DNA of 64,000 bases from Catelliglobosispora koreensis DSM 44566 (GCF_000379685.1 NZ_KB903292.1:1-64000); one strand, 5' to 3'; positions 1-8,236 are shown, counted from the first letter of the stretch. The notes: a model not told the origin generated them from the sequence alone. Translations and numbers: made by a program.

Positions 1-1314
1 TCCGCTCGAAACACCTTCGATGCCGGTCCACAGGTTGGTCCAGCCATTGGCGCTGCTGGCTTCGTAAACCTTGCCGTTGATTATCGTGTAGATGTACTTG
101 ACGTTGTTGGAGTTGATCGTGGCGATGGCGGTCCCAGTGACTCCACTGATCCCAGTGGGCTGGTTTAGCCAGCTAGTCGAACTCGCCGCCTCGTAGACCT
201 TTCCAGCACTAAGTGTGTAGATGAGCTTGGTGCCGCCGTAGTTCAGTGCAGCTACAGCTGAACCTTTCACTGCGCCTGATGCGCCATCCACTGGCAAGTT
301 ATTCCAAGCTCTATCGCTTGCGGTCTCGTATATCTGCGTCCCTTGCGGGGTGCCACTGCCGCCGCCTCCTGGACTACAGACGCAAGGATCGCCTGTCCAG
401 ATCGATTTCGCGTCCGTCGAGAATGGCAGAGCCTCCGGTAGATCGCTTCCCGCGTAGCTGATGTTGAAGCCCATACCGCTGGGTGTAGAGGCGTCGACGC
501 CAAAGTTCCAGGAGCAGTTACAGCCGTTATCGTTGCGTTCGTACACCGTCTTGCCGTAGAGGGCCATGTCATCACATGGGTTTGTGACCTTGTAGGAGAT
601 GTAGCCCCATCCGTTGTCGACGTACGCAGTTTTGTCGTCGACCCAGTCGGCGACTCGGAAGAGGATGAACTCTGGCCCAGCATCCTTGATTCCAAAGAAC
701 TGGGAAGGGCCGCCAAGGGCTTCTACGAGCGCTTGGTGAACATTATCCCGCGCGGAGAAATAGCCGGCCTGTCCGTCCATCTTGAAACAAGACAGGTTGA
801 TCTGTGAGGTAACTAGGCCGAACGCGTCCCAAGGTGTTCCGCCCCAACGATCGTCTGTTCCTTCGTCGGTGAAGTCCCATGATCCGAAGTACGTGTACCA
901 GGTGCCGTAAGCGCCGTCATCCACCTTTGACCAATAGCCGTCCACGACTATCTCGTTGCCACCGATTCCCATGGTGCTCATCTGGGTGGTCGCGGCAGAT
1001 GTGCTGCTGCGTTGTTTGTGACTGTCGACTGCAGCCTGCGCCTGCTCCGGTGACAGGTTCTCAAGCCCTAGCGAGCTGATATTGAAACTGACGGGCGAAC
1101 CGCCGGCCTCGACGATCGCGCGGTTAAGGCCAACGTAGTCGTGGGGGTTGTTCTGGCGGTGGTTCTTTACTGCCTCGATAAGCCGGACGTTGCCAGGGAC
1201 GTAGTCTCTAGGGTTTTTCGAAGCGAAGGCTGGCTGCATGGGCATTGCCACTGATGCCGCTGTGGCCGCGAACGCGACAATCCCAGCAACTAGCCGACGG
1301 GGGGTGGGAAACAC
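1..1314 (-). CDS. Secreted protein with C-terminal propeller-like repeats (5' part; 3' end off window)
   Basis: The minus-strand frame is open from a GTG at 1314 to the left edge, so only the N-terminal 438 residues are visible. The start fits a GGAG 5 nt upstream and gives a Sec signal peptide (PTRRLVAG-type n-region, hydrophobic core, cleavage near PAFA-S). The middle part is Cys- and Trp-rich. After a Gly-rich linker near residue 315 come three repeats of about 45 residues, each with an IYT/VYEA...W...PTG pattern, like the blades of tachylectin/PLL-type beta-propellers. This suggests an exported protein with a sugar-binding propeller. I do not recognise the N-terminal domain. The divergent neighbour starts at 1504. 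Confidence 0.7.
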   Translation of the reverse strand, partial: MFPTPRRLVAGIVAFAATAASVAMPMQPAFASKNPRDYVPGNVRLIEAVKNHRQNNPHDYVGLNRAIVEAGGSPVSFNISSLGLENLSPEQAQAAVDSHKQRSSTSAATTQMSTMGIGGNEIVVDGYWSKVDDGAYGTWYTYFGSWDFTDEGTDDRWGGTPWDAFGLVTSQINLSCFKMDGQAGYFSARDNVHQALVEALGGPSQFFGIKDAGPEFILFRVADWVDDKTAYVDNGWGYISYKVTNPCDDMALYGKTVYERNDNGCNCSWNFGVDASTPSGMGFNISYAGSDLPEALPFSTDAKSIWTGDPCVCSPGGGGSGTPQGTQIYETASDRAWNNLPVDGASGAVKGSAVAALNYGGTKLIYTLSAGKVYEAASSTSWLNQPTGISGVTGTAIATINSNNVKYIYTIINGKVYEASSANGWTNLWTGIEGVSSG

Positions 1315-1503
1315 TTGAACTCCAATCAACACCGTACATTCCTGGCACCTCGAAAGTGATCCAGTTTCACGCCCGGTCAAGATAACAGCGGCGCCGTTAT
1401 CGGTGGGGGCACAGTATTCCGCAGCTAGACGGGCGCGTGGCAAGATCCTGCCTAACCCAGAAGCCTCGTACGACAGCGGTCGCCGAGAATTTGAAGGAGC
1501 GGT

Positions 1504-1785
1504 ATGTCTAAGAACCCGGACACGCGTCATGACCTCGACGACTTGCCACTTCATCCAGGCGAGTCACCAGTCATCCCAATTCTGGTAATTCTGGGGTTCA
1601 CGATCGGCGGAGCATTTTCGTGGTTCGCCACCGCTAATGGCGACCTTGAACACCTGTGGGCATACCTAAGCACCATCCTCTTCGTACTGTCGGCAATCGC
1701 AGCAGCAGCATTCGCCTATGCCAGGATTTTGCTACGCCACGAACAATGGAAGAGTCATCCAAACCGAGCCGACACGGCTTCATAG
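1504..1785 (+). CDS. Small two-helix membrane protein
   Basis: 93 residues. The ATG has a good GAAGGAG site just upstream. A polar N-terminus of about 23 residues is followed by two hydrophobic helices (about 24-42 and 52-75) and a short basic tail, so it is an inner-membrane protein with no catalytic motif. It is divergent from the propeller protein and separated by over 300 bases from the next gene. Function unknown. Confidence 0.6.
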   Translation: MSKNPDTRHDLDDLPLHPGESPVIPILVILGFTIGGAFSWFATANGDLEHLWAYLSTILFVLSAIAAAAFAYARILLRHEQWKSHPNRADTAS

Positions 1786-2108
1786 ACCCGGAGTCAGCCC
1801 AGCCAGGCACATGATGTTTGGCGCATGGCATGCCAGGTGTCGCGTGACTAATGAGTGACTACCCGTACGCATTGGCCCGCACAGTGGCGGATGCTCACGG
1901 AAGCCACACGCAGCTCGTGATACGTTCCGGCAGAGATCGGCTAGGTCTGGTGTTTGCTTCACGCGGAAGGTGACCGGGCGTGCCCAATTCGTGCCCGTAG
2001 TGCGAGTCGGTCTGGGTAAACAGAGGGGAATGGCGGGCAGGCGCGGACGTTTTCCCTGGTGGCCGAACTGCAAGATGGCGCCTTGGTATCAGCTCGTCCC
2101 AGTGCCCT
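1786..2108. other. Gene-free stretch
   Basis: About 320 bases with no frame showing actinomycete-like codon use. I see a short TGGCATGCCA palindrome near 1825 and a GTGACTA direct repeat near 1850. I found no terminator with a T-tract and no tRNA-like fold. It probably carries the promoter of the 2109 gene. Confidence 0.4.
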
Positions 2109-2735
2109 TTGAGCGGTCACGGGTACGCGACGGTTAAGAATCCTGTGGCCGAGAGGCGTGGTGAAAGCCATCATGTCAGCGTGAAGCAGTACCGAAACCG
2201 CGATGGCGCGCTCAACGGTGCCGACGTCGTGATCGTCGGGCTGTTCTCGGCCAAAGATAGGGAGTATGAGGCCCGCCTCGACGAGCTCGCCGACTTGGTC
2301 GAGGCCCGCGGTGGCCGGGTGGTTGGACGATTTGTTCAGCGTCGAGGCGCTTCCGACCGGTGGAACGAGCGCCCAGGCGGGGCAGCGCGGATGTCTCAGC
2401 CGTTCTCTCGCCGGACGCTGCTGACCCACGGCAAGGTCCACGAAATTGCTGAAGCCTGTACGAAGGATAAGGTCTACGCTGCGGTCTTCCTCAACGCCTT
2501 GACGAATGTTCAGCGGGCGGTCTTGGCCAACATGCTGGGTTGTCTTGTATTCAGTGGCGAGGACCTCGCTGCCTACGACGGGACCGTTAGCCGAGACGAT
2601 GAGCCGTACAAAAATACCGGGCGTAAAGAGAGTAACGGGCCAGGTATGGATCCGGACAGCTCAGCATTCGTTGTGGCTCAACAGGAGGGAGGCACCGATG
2701 CCCCAGGTCTTTATCGAGATACCGTCGCCGCTTAG
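2109..2735 (+). CDS. Orphan HflX N-terminal-domain protein without the GTPase domain
   Basis: 208 residues. Residues about 38-155 match the N-terminal domain of the ribosome-associated GTPase HflX: a VVIVGLF strand, an ExRLDELADLVEARGGRVVGRFVQRRG segment (broken here by position, about 52-77), a THGKVHEIAE stretch and an ALTNVQRAVLANMLG stretch. HflX proteins are normally 400-500 residues, and the G1-G4 GTPase motifs that should follow are absent. The last 50 residues are polar and unrelated. The listed start is TTG; GTG codons at about 2151 or 2180 are possible. It overlaps the next gene by 38 nt, suggesting coupling. It is either a stand-alone ribosome or RNA-binding domain or a relic. Confidence 0.6.
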   Translation: MSGHGYATVKNPVAERRGESHHVSVKQYRNRDGALNGADVVIVGLFSAKDREYEARLDELADLVEARGGRVVGRFVQRRGASDRWNERPGGAARMSQPFSRRTLLTHGKVHEIAEACTKDKVYAAVFLNALTNVQRAVLANMLGCLVFSGEDLAAYDGTVSRDDEPYKNTGRKESNGPGMDPDSSAFVVAQQEGGTDAPGLYRDTVAA

Positions 2736-3024
2736 CGATTGCATCACCTTTTGTGAGATCGAGTGTGTGCTTGCGTGCTGCGGGATCAGCGCAGTGTCCA
2801 CCGATCCGGTCCACGTTGACGATTGGTGCCGCCAGGCTGGGTCGGCCGCAGTGATTGAAGCTCGCCTTCAACTTGCCACATTGATCGACGTGGTCGAGGA
2901 CCGCTCAAGCCAGGTCGTGTCGATGTTCCTCAACCACCGCACACACAACGAGGCTTCGCGACGCGAGCTGCTGGATTTTCTGACGGCCATCGAGGCTGGG
3001 CTGAAAGCCAGCGACGCCTCGTGA
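2698..3024 (+). CDS. Small protein of unknown function (DUF6331-like)
   Basis: 108 residues. The ATG at 2698 has a strong AGGAGGGAGG site and lies inside the end of the HflX-like gene, so translation is probably coupled. A longer frame starting at 2506 has no such site. The N-terminus has IPxPLxDC followed by CEIECVLACCGI, a Cys-rich helix I associate, from memory only, with DUF6331 proteins. The rest is helical and acidic. It resembles small proteins found among toxin-immunity genes, but no function can be assigned. Confidence 0.6.
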   Translation: MPQVFIEIPSPLSDCITFCEIECVLACCGISAVSTDPVHVDDWCRQAGSAAVIEARLQLATLIDVVEDRSSQVVSMFLNHRTHNEASRRELLDFLTAIEAGLKASDAS

Positions 3025-3044
3025 AGTTGCTGGCTTCGGACCGC

Positions 3045-3143
3045 CTAGGGCCGGGGCCACACCGCGATACCAGCGGGCGATATCGGCAGCGGGACACCCG
3101 GAACCGCGACGCTATGTCTCGCATTCTGGTGCGCCAGGCCCAC
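3045..3143 (-). CDS. Mini-ORF 1, 32-residue peptide of the HQN family
   Basis: GTG start, 32 codons, TAG stop. The peptide begins VGLAHQNAR, continues with VAVPGVPLPI and ends PAGIAVWPRP. It is alignable without gaps over 29 codons with the ORF at 4707-4808 (minus) and more weakly with 5966-6067 (minus). Differences between copies are mostly synonymous or conservative (K/R, I/V, S/T). It lies 82 nt downstream of the TPR gene on the same strand. No clear ribosome-binding site is visible, so translation is unproven. Confidence 0.3.
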   Translation of the reverse strand: MGLAHQNARHSVAVPGVPLPISPAGIAVWPRP

Positions 3144-3224
3144 TCACATAACGCACGTGCGCGGTGCCCGCGCCAGCTGATCAACGGTTGTTGGATTCGA
3201 CGTCGGCTGGTTTAGCCTGCATCG

Positions 3225-4517
3225 CTAATTGAGTGCGGCACCGCTTCGTTCGATGTAAGTCATTGCTTGTTGGTAGTCGGCCAGAGCGTCGCCGTATCGG
3301 TGCCCGGCGACCAAAACCATGGATCGGTCGGTTAGCGCCTTGATCAATGCTCGGTCGGCTGACGCACCATCTTCTACGCGCCACTGACTCGCGGCCGCGA
3401 CGCTGTCATCAAAGGCTGGCAGCGTGGCGGTGAGGAAGCTGTGGCCGAGGTGCCACAACCCGTAAGCGGCAGTTCGGATGGCGATACGACGGCGTAACGT
3501 CGCCAGTTGGGGCAGCCTAAGTTCACGCTGGGCCGCATGTGCCATAGTGTCGGCGCTGACAGGCCCGCATTCGCATAGGTTTGCTCCGATTTGTTCGACG
3601 TATCGGATGCGCAGGTCGCGTGACCAGTCGCTCATGTCCACCCCAAACGCCGGCCGAGGTTGGCCAGGAACGATTGGTTCAACATCGCTTGCTTGTGCGG
3701 TGATGAGGATTCCAGCGGTGGTGAACTGCTCGCCGCTCCGACCGCGTGGCTCTCCGCTTTCAGCGAGTCTGCCTAGCAGGTCAGCTGCTTCCGTTCGTGC
3801 CGAAACGGCATCGCCAGTCTGTTCAGCCCGATCGGCTAGAACCGCATACCAGACCAGCATGTGAAAGACATCGCTTAGCGACGTCTTGTGTATCGCGAGC
3901 TGGCTTCGGGCGTTGTTGAGGACCCGGTTCAGCGCGTGCACGGCAGCTCCGACTTGCCCAGCCGCTTCGAGGGTGGCGACTAAACTGAACTGGTCCCAGG
4001 TCGTCATACAGAAGTACTCAGGGATCTCGATTTCGACGATCTCCTTGAGCATGACAGCTGCCTCGTCATATCGGCCTTCCTCGGCCAGTCCATAGGCGAG
4101 CGGCTGAAGTCCTGATCTCTTCTCGACGGGGTTGTCCGCTGCGTGGCTCACCTCGGCCATTTCCATCCGTACGGCCAGTCCTTCGGCCCGGCGGCCGAGC
4201 TCGTAAAGGGTGACCTGGTACGGGTCGAGGGCGTCGATAAGAGGCTTGGTTCGTGTGGGTTCTCGACCGAATACCGTCCGTGCGGTCGCAACCGCTTCTT
4301 CAAGTAGTGGCAGACGCTGTTGCGCGTTCTGGCGACCCTGGTCCCAGCTTAGGTTCACGAGAGCCCTGGCAAGCTGCAGCTCGTATGCATTGGGGTTGAC
4401 CTGGGCCAGAATCCGGTACGCCTTCACCAGTTCGGCAGCGCTTGGTCGTCTCGATCCAATTAGGAGGGTACGGGCCCACACTTCAAGTTCGTAATCCACA
4501 GCTTCCTGGCCGGTCAT
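3225..4517 (-). CDS. TPR-like helical repeat protein
   Basis: 430 residues from an ATG at 4517 preceded by AGAAGGAA. The frame is open for about 50 more codons upstream, but those have poor coding character. The protein is almost all alpha-helical with repeated 30-40 residue units containing LARALVNLS, LEEAVATAR and YRILAQVNP-type signatures of tetratricopeptide repeats, ending with ALADYQQAMTYIERSG. I see no HTH, kinase or membrane segment. It should be a cytosolic protein- or peptide-binding scaffold. Two HQN-family mini-ORFs lie on the same strand on either side (4707-4808 upstream, 3045-3143 downstream). Partner unknown. Confidence 0.7.
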   Translation of the reverse strand: MTGQEAVDYELEVWARTLLIGSRRPSAAELVKAYRILAQVNPNAYELQLARALVNLSWDQGRQNAQQRLPLLEEAVATARTVFGREPTRTKPLIDALDPYQVTLYELGRRAEGLAVRMEMAEVSHAADNPVEKRSGLQPLAYGLAEEGRYDEAAVMLKEIVEIEIPEYFCMTTWDQFSLVATLEAAGQVGAAVHALNRVLNNARSQLAIHKTSLSDVFHMLVWYAVLADRAEQTGDAVSARTEAADLLGRLAESGEPRGRSGEQFTTAGILITAQASDVEPIVPGQPRPAFGVDMSDWSRDLRIRYVEQIGANLCECGPVSADTMAHAAQRELRLPQLATLRRRIAIRTAAYGLWHLGHSFLTATLPAFDDSVAAASQWRVEDGASADRALIKALTDRSMVLVAGHRYGDALADYQQAMTYIERSGAALN

Positions 4518-4706
4518 CGTTTCCTTCTGTCTCGCCACACGAAGGGCAAGAGTAGGCGGGAAACGCGCTGCCCAACACGTACGTAAGGCCGAATGACCGC
4601 TAACGATCTTCACGCTAAGCTGACTACAGGTCACACCTCCTGCGGGGGTTCGGTGCAACCGCATCAGTTGCATCCTGCGGTCTCTCCACAGGTAGACAAG
4701 TGTGAA

Positions 4707-4808
4707 TCATTTGGTTCTGCCCAGCACGGCGATGCCAGCGGGCGTTACTGGCAGCGGTTGGCCCGACACCGCGACAGTCTGTTTCACATTCTGGTGCGTC
4801 AGGCTCAC
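4707..4808 (-). CDS. Mini-ORF 2, 33-residue peptide of the HQN family
   Basis: GTG start, 33 codons, TGA stop. The peptide begins VSLTHQNVK, contains VAVSGQPLPV and PAGIAV, and ends in basic residues. An ATG-TAA pair directly precedes the GTG; in mini-ORF 1 the same place reads ATG-TGA, so the upstream flank is also conserved. It sits 190 nt upstream of the TPR gene start, on the same strand. Whether it is translated, or is a structured repeat, cannot be told from one genome. Confidence 0.3.
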   Translation of the reverse strand: MSLTHQNVKQTVAVSGQPLPVTPAGIAVLGRTK

Positions 4809-4918
4809 TTACATGGCGCACGTGCAGACTGCTTGCGCCAACCGTTTGGTGACCTGGAGTTCTCCCCTACGCCACGCTTGTCCCAGTTCGGCGGCTAAGC
4901 GCGTCCGATTCAGGCCCT

Positions 4919-5485
4919 CTATAAGAGTTGCAGTCCGTCGGCATTTTGTTGCTGTGCCTTGTGTCCCTGCCAAGCCCATTCGACGTTGCCTGCGTTTAGC
5001 CAGCCTGACCTACGCAGCGGAATGCTCCGATCCTCTATGTGGGCAATGCATAGCGCTCGTCGACCCCGCGTCAGTGCGCTCCAGGCACTGTCGGCGATGA
5101 TGCTGAGCAGGGTCATGGCATCGTCGTAGCGGTGTTCCGCGTAGACACCGAAGTTTCTTAGAACCAAGACCACTCCTGTGGCGTCTGCCGGTGTGTCCCA
5201 AAGGATTCCGGCTACCGATCCGCTCAGGCATTGCCAGCACTCGTCGCCAGGACAGTCGTTCCACGACATCCCCGACAAGTCGCGAATCATATGTACGGAG
5301 ATAAGCCAGGATGCCTCGACCTCAATGAGGTGATACCTCTCCTCGCGCAGCCAACCCGTCACTTCGGCCAAGGTCTCAGCGGAATGGACGCGAGCGATTG
5401 GTGACTGGGTTAGGAGAAAAAAGTCAGGACGGTTTCTGTCCTTCTCCCGGTCGAATGCGGCCATCACCACAGGATGCCGCTCCAC
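4919..5485 (-). CDS. Barstar-like protein
   Basis: Up to 188 residues. Residues about 35-145 follow the barstar (barnase-inhibitor) pattern: a strand HLIEVEASWL, a helix, a W.....D.CWQCLSG segment where barstar has its Asp/Trp-rich inhibitory loop, and a VVLVLRNFG strand followed by a long helix. In that family the protein binds and blocks a ribonuclease toxin. No ribonuclease gene lies nearby, so it would be an orphan immunity protein. The start is unsure (GTG 5485, GTG 5470 or ATG 5464). The barstar match is from memory and moderate. Confidence 0.5.
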   Translation of the reverse strand: MERHPVVMAAFDREKDRNRPDFFLLTQSPIARVHSAETLAEVTGWLREERYHLIEVEASWLISVHMIRDLSGMSWNDCPGDECWQCLSGSVAGILWDTPADATGVVLVLRNFGVYAEHRYDDAMTLLSIIADSAWSALTRGRRALCIAHIEDRSIPLRRSGWLNAGNVEWAWQGHKAQQQNADGLQLL

Positions 5486-5691
5486 TTCGCCACGCGCACG
5501 CGTATTCTCCTACGGTTGATCTGGTTTGCAGCCGCTTACCCGCAGTCGTCGACGCGACATTTCGAGCGCCGATTTAGACCGGAACACTCCCATATCGCCA
5601 CGGACGAACTGCCCGGCACCAGAGACGCTCGACCTCGTCCCGGCCGTAGAACTCGGTAAAGTCTGGGCCTGACATTGGCTTGGGAGCACTC

Positions 5692-6036
5692 ATGACATCA
5701 GCAAATAGCGCGCAGCGGCCGGTCCGGATGCTGGTTCTTGAAGTTCCGGCCTACTCCGATGAACGGGGCCTGTGGCGTGAACTCGACGATGGGCATGTCT
5801 CCGTTGACCTTGTCGGTGAGGATGTCAACCTTCGCGCCGACCGATCAGGGCTGGTCTGGTTGGCGACCCAGCTATTGGCGTTAGCTGGCGAAGACGTGCC
5901 GGACGGTTACCATCACCACATAGACCGCGTCAGTGGTGAGTTGGCTGAGGGCTCCCTAAACCTGATCATCGAATACGACGCAGACCTCTGGGCGATGCCA
6001 TCCCAACAGGCAGAGGATCGCCAGCCACCGAAATGA
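5692..6036 (+). CDS. Small immunity-type protein (possibly Imm32-like)
   Basis: 114 residues, ATG at 5692. A strand-rich first half (VRMLVLEVP, HVSVDLVGED) is followed by GLVWLATQLLALAGEDVPDG, a His-rich YHHHIDR segment and EGSLNLIIEYD. This resembles small toxin-immunity proteins (Imm32 is the closest I can recall, unverified). The last dozen codons overlap, antisense, the third HQN mini-ORF, so the C-terminus may have been altered by that repeat. A hairpin terminator follows at 6076. Confidence 0.5.
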   Translation: MTSANSAQRPVRMLVLEVPAYSDERGLWRELDDGHVSVDLVGEDVNLRADRSGLVWLATQLLALAGEDVPDGYHHHIDRVSGELAEGSLNLIIEYDADLWAMPSQQAEDRQPPK

Positions 6037-6067
6037 TCGGTTTCGCATTCTGGTGCGTCAGGCCCAC
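5966..6067 (-). CDS. Mini-ORF 3, 33-residue peptide of the HQN family (antisense to gene end)
   Basis: GTG start, 33 codons, TGA stop. It begins VGLTHQNAK, then IISVAGDPLPVG, and ends with an Arg-rich tail. The first 21 residues align with mini-ORFs 1 and 2; the tail does not. It overlaps the 3' end of the 5692 gene on the opposite strand, and its upstream flank is not shared with the other copies. It may be a degenerate copy. Confidence 0.2.
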   Translation of the reverse strand: MGLTHQNAKPIISVAGDPLPVGMASPRGLRRIR

Positions 6068-6075
6068 CAACGAAA

Positions 6076-6103
6076 GTCCAGGTCTAAGACCTGGACGTTT
6101 TCT
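6076..6103. terminator. Hairpin terminator
   Basis: Perfect 10-bp inverted repeat GTCCAGGTCT / AGACCTGGAC separated by one base, followed on the plus strand by GTTTTCT. It lies 40 nt after the stop at 6036, so it probably ends transcription of that gene. Confidence 0.6.
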
Positions 6104-6147
6104 ATATCTAGGCTGCGCAGTTGCGGCGCCAGAAGGGGAGCACGAGG

Positions 6148-6570
6148 GTGAAGCAGCCACCCGGACCGGAGGTGCTTGAGGCTCCCGCGAACGCGGCGAT
6201 CATCGGCTATCTGCGGTCGTCAGCCACGCCTCACAGGCCGGGTCATGGCATGGAGTACGGCGGCTGGGAGCTGATGACCCATCCTGATCTGGGCGAGATG
6301 TTCGGCAAGCTCGCGGGACGGTCCAGTGTGGTGCCAGTGTTTGGCCGTCCCGCTGTGGTGGAGCACGGCGTGATCGCTGCTGTCGCGGTCGGGACCACCT
6401 GGCTCTTGTTTCGGCTCCCGTCGCCGCCGGCCGGAGTGGAGATGAACAAGCCGATCACGGCGCTTGAGGGCACCGGCTGGTATGCGGTCTCGGCGTGGCA
6501 GCCGGACTCTGACGGCGACAGCCGTTTGAAGAGCGTCTTGCGTGACGCCTTGGAGTTCGCTGTTTCATAG
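6148..6570 (+). CDS. Protein of unknown function
   Basis: 140 residues from a GTG at 6148 with AAGGGGAG 7 nt upstream; a TTG at 6121 in the same frame has no such site. It has a GW.LMTHPDLGEMFGKL helix, a GRPAVVEHGVIAAVAVG strand pair and a LLFRLP strand. No signal peptide or membrane segment. It looks like a compact alpha/beta protein of the kind often found with immunity genes. I do not recognise the family. Confidence 0.6.
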   Translation: MKQPPGPEVLEAPANAAIIGYLRSSATPHRPGHGMEYGGWELMTHPDLGEMFGKLAGRSSVVPVFGRPAVVEHGVIAAVAVGTTWLLFRLPSPPAGVEMNKPITALEGTGWYAVSAWQPDSDGDSRLKSVLRDALEFAVS

Positions 6571-6587
6571 GATGTGGCGTGCCAGAG

Positions 6588-7589
6588 TCAATCTGAGACC
6601 TGTAGGCGCAGCGTGAGCCAGTACTCGACGACGGAGTTCGGCGGGACAGGGGAGTTGGGCGCAGGCTCCACCGCTATCGACTCGAATCCGCATATCTGGC
6701 CCGCGACGCTAATGAGAAGGACGTCGCTCGTCCTGCCGGTTTCCGCTCCGCCGCTGTCGAGGCTGACGGCATAGCAGAGCCGGCCTGCCCGGTCGGTAAC
6801 GATGCCCCGCCAGGCGAGGCCCGGAATGCCGGCCAGGACGGTGAGGACCGCGACGCGCTGGCCGACGCGCAGGTAGTGGATCCGTGAGACGTCGGCAAGG
6901 GCGCGCAGGATCGCTTGTGGCCCATTGGAACGTGGCTGGTGTTTGTCCAGCTGCGACTCGAGCTGTCCGGCATCGGCTGACGGCGTTCCGTTGAGGAGGT
7001 CGGAAAATTCACCGGGCCCGTACATGATGGGGACGGTCTGGGAGCCTGAGGGAAGAGCGTCAAGGTACTGCACTGTTTTGCTGCCGGGCGTCTGTGGTGG
7101 AAGCGCGGTTTGCAGCTCCTTGCCCGAGCGGTCTTGATGCCACCAGAGTTTGACGTCATTGGCCACGAATCCGTCTGGGTGGATCGTGTCCGCGGTCCAC
7201 TCCTGGCGGTGCACATAGGTGGTGCCGCCGTTGACGGTGGCATCCGGCTGCTGACGCACGGCCCGGATGAGATCTTGCAGATGGCTGGCGGCTGGTGTCG
7301 CGGGTTCTGCCGTGTCCATGTCGAGACGGCCCGGACCGGCGTACGCGGGCGAGGAGGCTCCGAAGTAGACAGTGGCCACAGTCGCGACTATCCCTGCCGC
7401 TCCACCGGTTAGGGCAAGCCGCCTCGTGAAAGATATGGCATACCAAGGCTTTCTGAGCCGGCCTCGTGCCTCGGCGACCACACGCATTTGCTCGGGTGTC
7501 AGAGTCGGCGGTGGCACTTCCTTGCCATAAGCGGGATTACGTGCATCCATGACATGCTGGAGGAGGTCATCATTGATGTGGCCCGTCAC
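6588..7589 (-). CDS. CU044_5270-type membrane-anchored protein paired with a sigma factor
   Basis: 333 residues. An N-terminal cytosolic part with TLTPEQMRVVAEARGRL is followed by one membrane helix (about 56-77) and a large extracellular domain containing the DV..IHYLRVGQRVAVLTVLAGIPG-type segment typical of actinobacterial CU044_5270 proteins. These sit next to ECF-like sigma genes and are assumed to be membrane sensors or anti-sigma-like partners. Its start overlaps the stop of the sigma gene by 4 nt (ATGA), so the two are co-translated. It has no zinc-finger motif of classical anti-sigma factors. Confidence 0.7.
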   Translation of the reverse strand: MTGHINDDLLQHVMDARNPAYGKEVPPPTLTPEQMRVVAEARGRLRKPWYAISFTRRLALTGGAAGIVATVATVYFGASSPAYAGPGRLDMDTAEPATPAASHLQDLIRAVRQQPDATVNGGTTYVHRQEWTADTIHPDGFVANDVKLWWHQDRSGKELQTALPPQTPGSKTVQYLDALPSGSQTVPIMYGPGEFSDLLNGTPSADAGQLESQLDKHQPRSNGPQAILRALADVSRIHYLRVGQRVAVLTVLAGIPGLAWRGIVTDRAGRLCYAVSLDSGGAETGRTSDVLLISVAGQICGFESIAVEPAPNSPVPPNSVVEYWLTLRLQVSD

Positions 7590-8236
7590 TTCGGCTCCTC
7601 CTTCGAGCGTAGGTGTTCTTCAAGGATCGCGGTGGCTTTCACCCGGGCTCGTGACAGCCGTTTGCGGGCGGTGGCGGGGCGTAGGTTGAGGTGCGCGGCG
7701 ATCTCATTGGTGTCAAGCTGGTGCTCGTAATAGAGCTCAAGCAGTTCAATATCGTTGGGGTGCAAGCGGTCCAGCTGCCCGCAGAGCTCAAGGCTTGGCT
7801 CATCGAACATCGCGTCCGCTGGCGGCTGCGGATTCAAATGAGCCATGGTGTCGGGGTCATATTCTTGGTGCGGCTGGTTGCGGTGCGCCCGAAGGTAATT
7901 GCTCAGGTGAAACTTGGCGGTCGTTATCAACCAGGGATAGGGTTCTTCCGGGACGGCATCAGATTTGCGCCATGCGGTGATCAGAGTTTCTTGAGCTAGG
8001 TCGCGTGCGGTAGCCATGTCGCCGCGGAGTTTGCTGGCAAGCACCTTCGCGATCCTTTCGAAATATTCCTTGACGAGCGCGTTGTGCCACGCGTCGTCGC
8101 GCACCCTTTCGCTTGCCAAGAGCAGCTCTCCTACACCTTCGTCCGCGGAGCTAGTGGTGATGTTCTGCACACGGTGAGTACCGCTATTGATGAGATGTCG
8201 CTGGCGGCCCGGCTGTGTGACATCAGGAAATGACAA
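7586..8236 (-). CDS. ECF-like RNA polymerase sigma factor
   Basis: About 216 residues. Region 2 is visible as DLAQETLITAWRK plus PYPWLITTAKFHLSNYLR, and region 4 as LHPNDIELLELYYEHQLDTNEIAAHLNL, then a recognition helix with RPATARKRLSRAR. It should direct RNA polymerase to a small set of promoters, with its activity set by the co-translated membrane partner. The listed TTG start at 8236 lies inside a perfect palindrome (8231-8243), so a start further in (for example GTG near 8170) may be real. Confidence 0.8.
   Translation of the reverse strand: MSFPDVTQPGRQRHLINSGTHRVQNITTSSADEGVGELLLASERVRDDAWHNALVKEYFERIAKVLASKLRGDMATARDLAQETLITAWRKSDAVPEEPYPWLITTAKFHLSNYLRAHRNQPHQEYDPDTMAHLNPQPPADAMFDEPSLELCGQLDRLHPNDIELLELYYEHQLDTNEIAAHLNLRPATARKRLSRARVKATAILEEHLRSKEEPK

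Noticed and set aside
4593-4898. Plus-strand frame containing the repeat shared with 3021-3215
   Set aside because: Similarity of the two plus-strand peptides comes from the repeat; the minus-strand reading (HQN peptides) shows better codon-level conservation and consistent start, stop and length.
5474-5659. 61-codon plus-strand frame between the barstar-like and Imm-like genes
   Set aside because: Arg/Pro-rich peptide without a start site; antisense to the 5' end of the barstar-like gene. The 200-base gap looks like promoter DNA.
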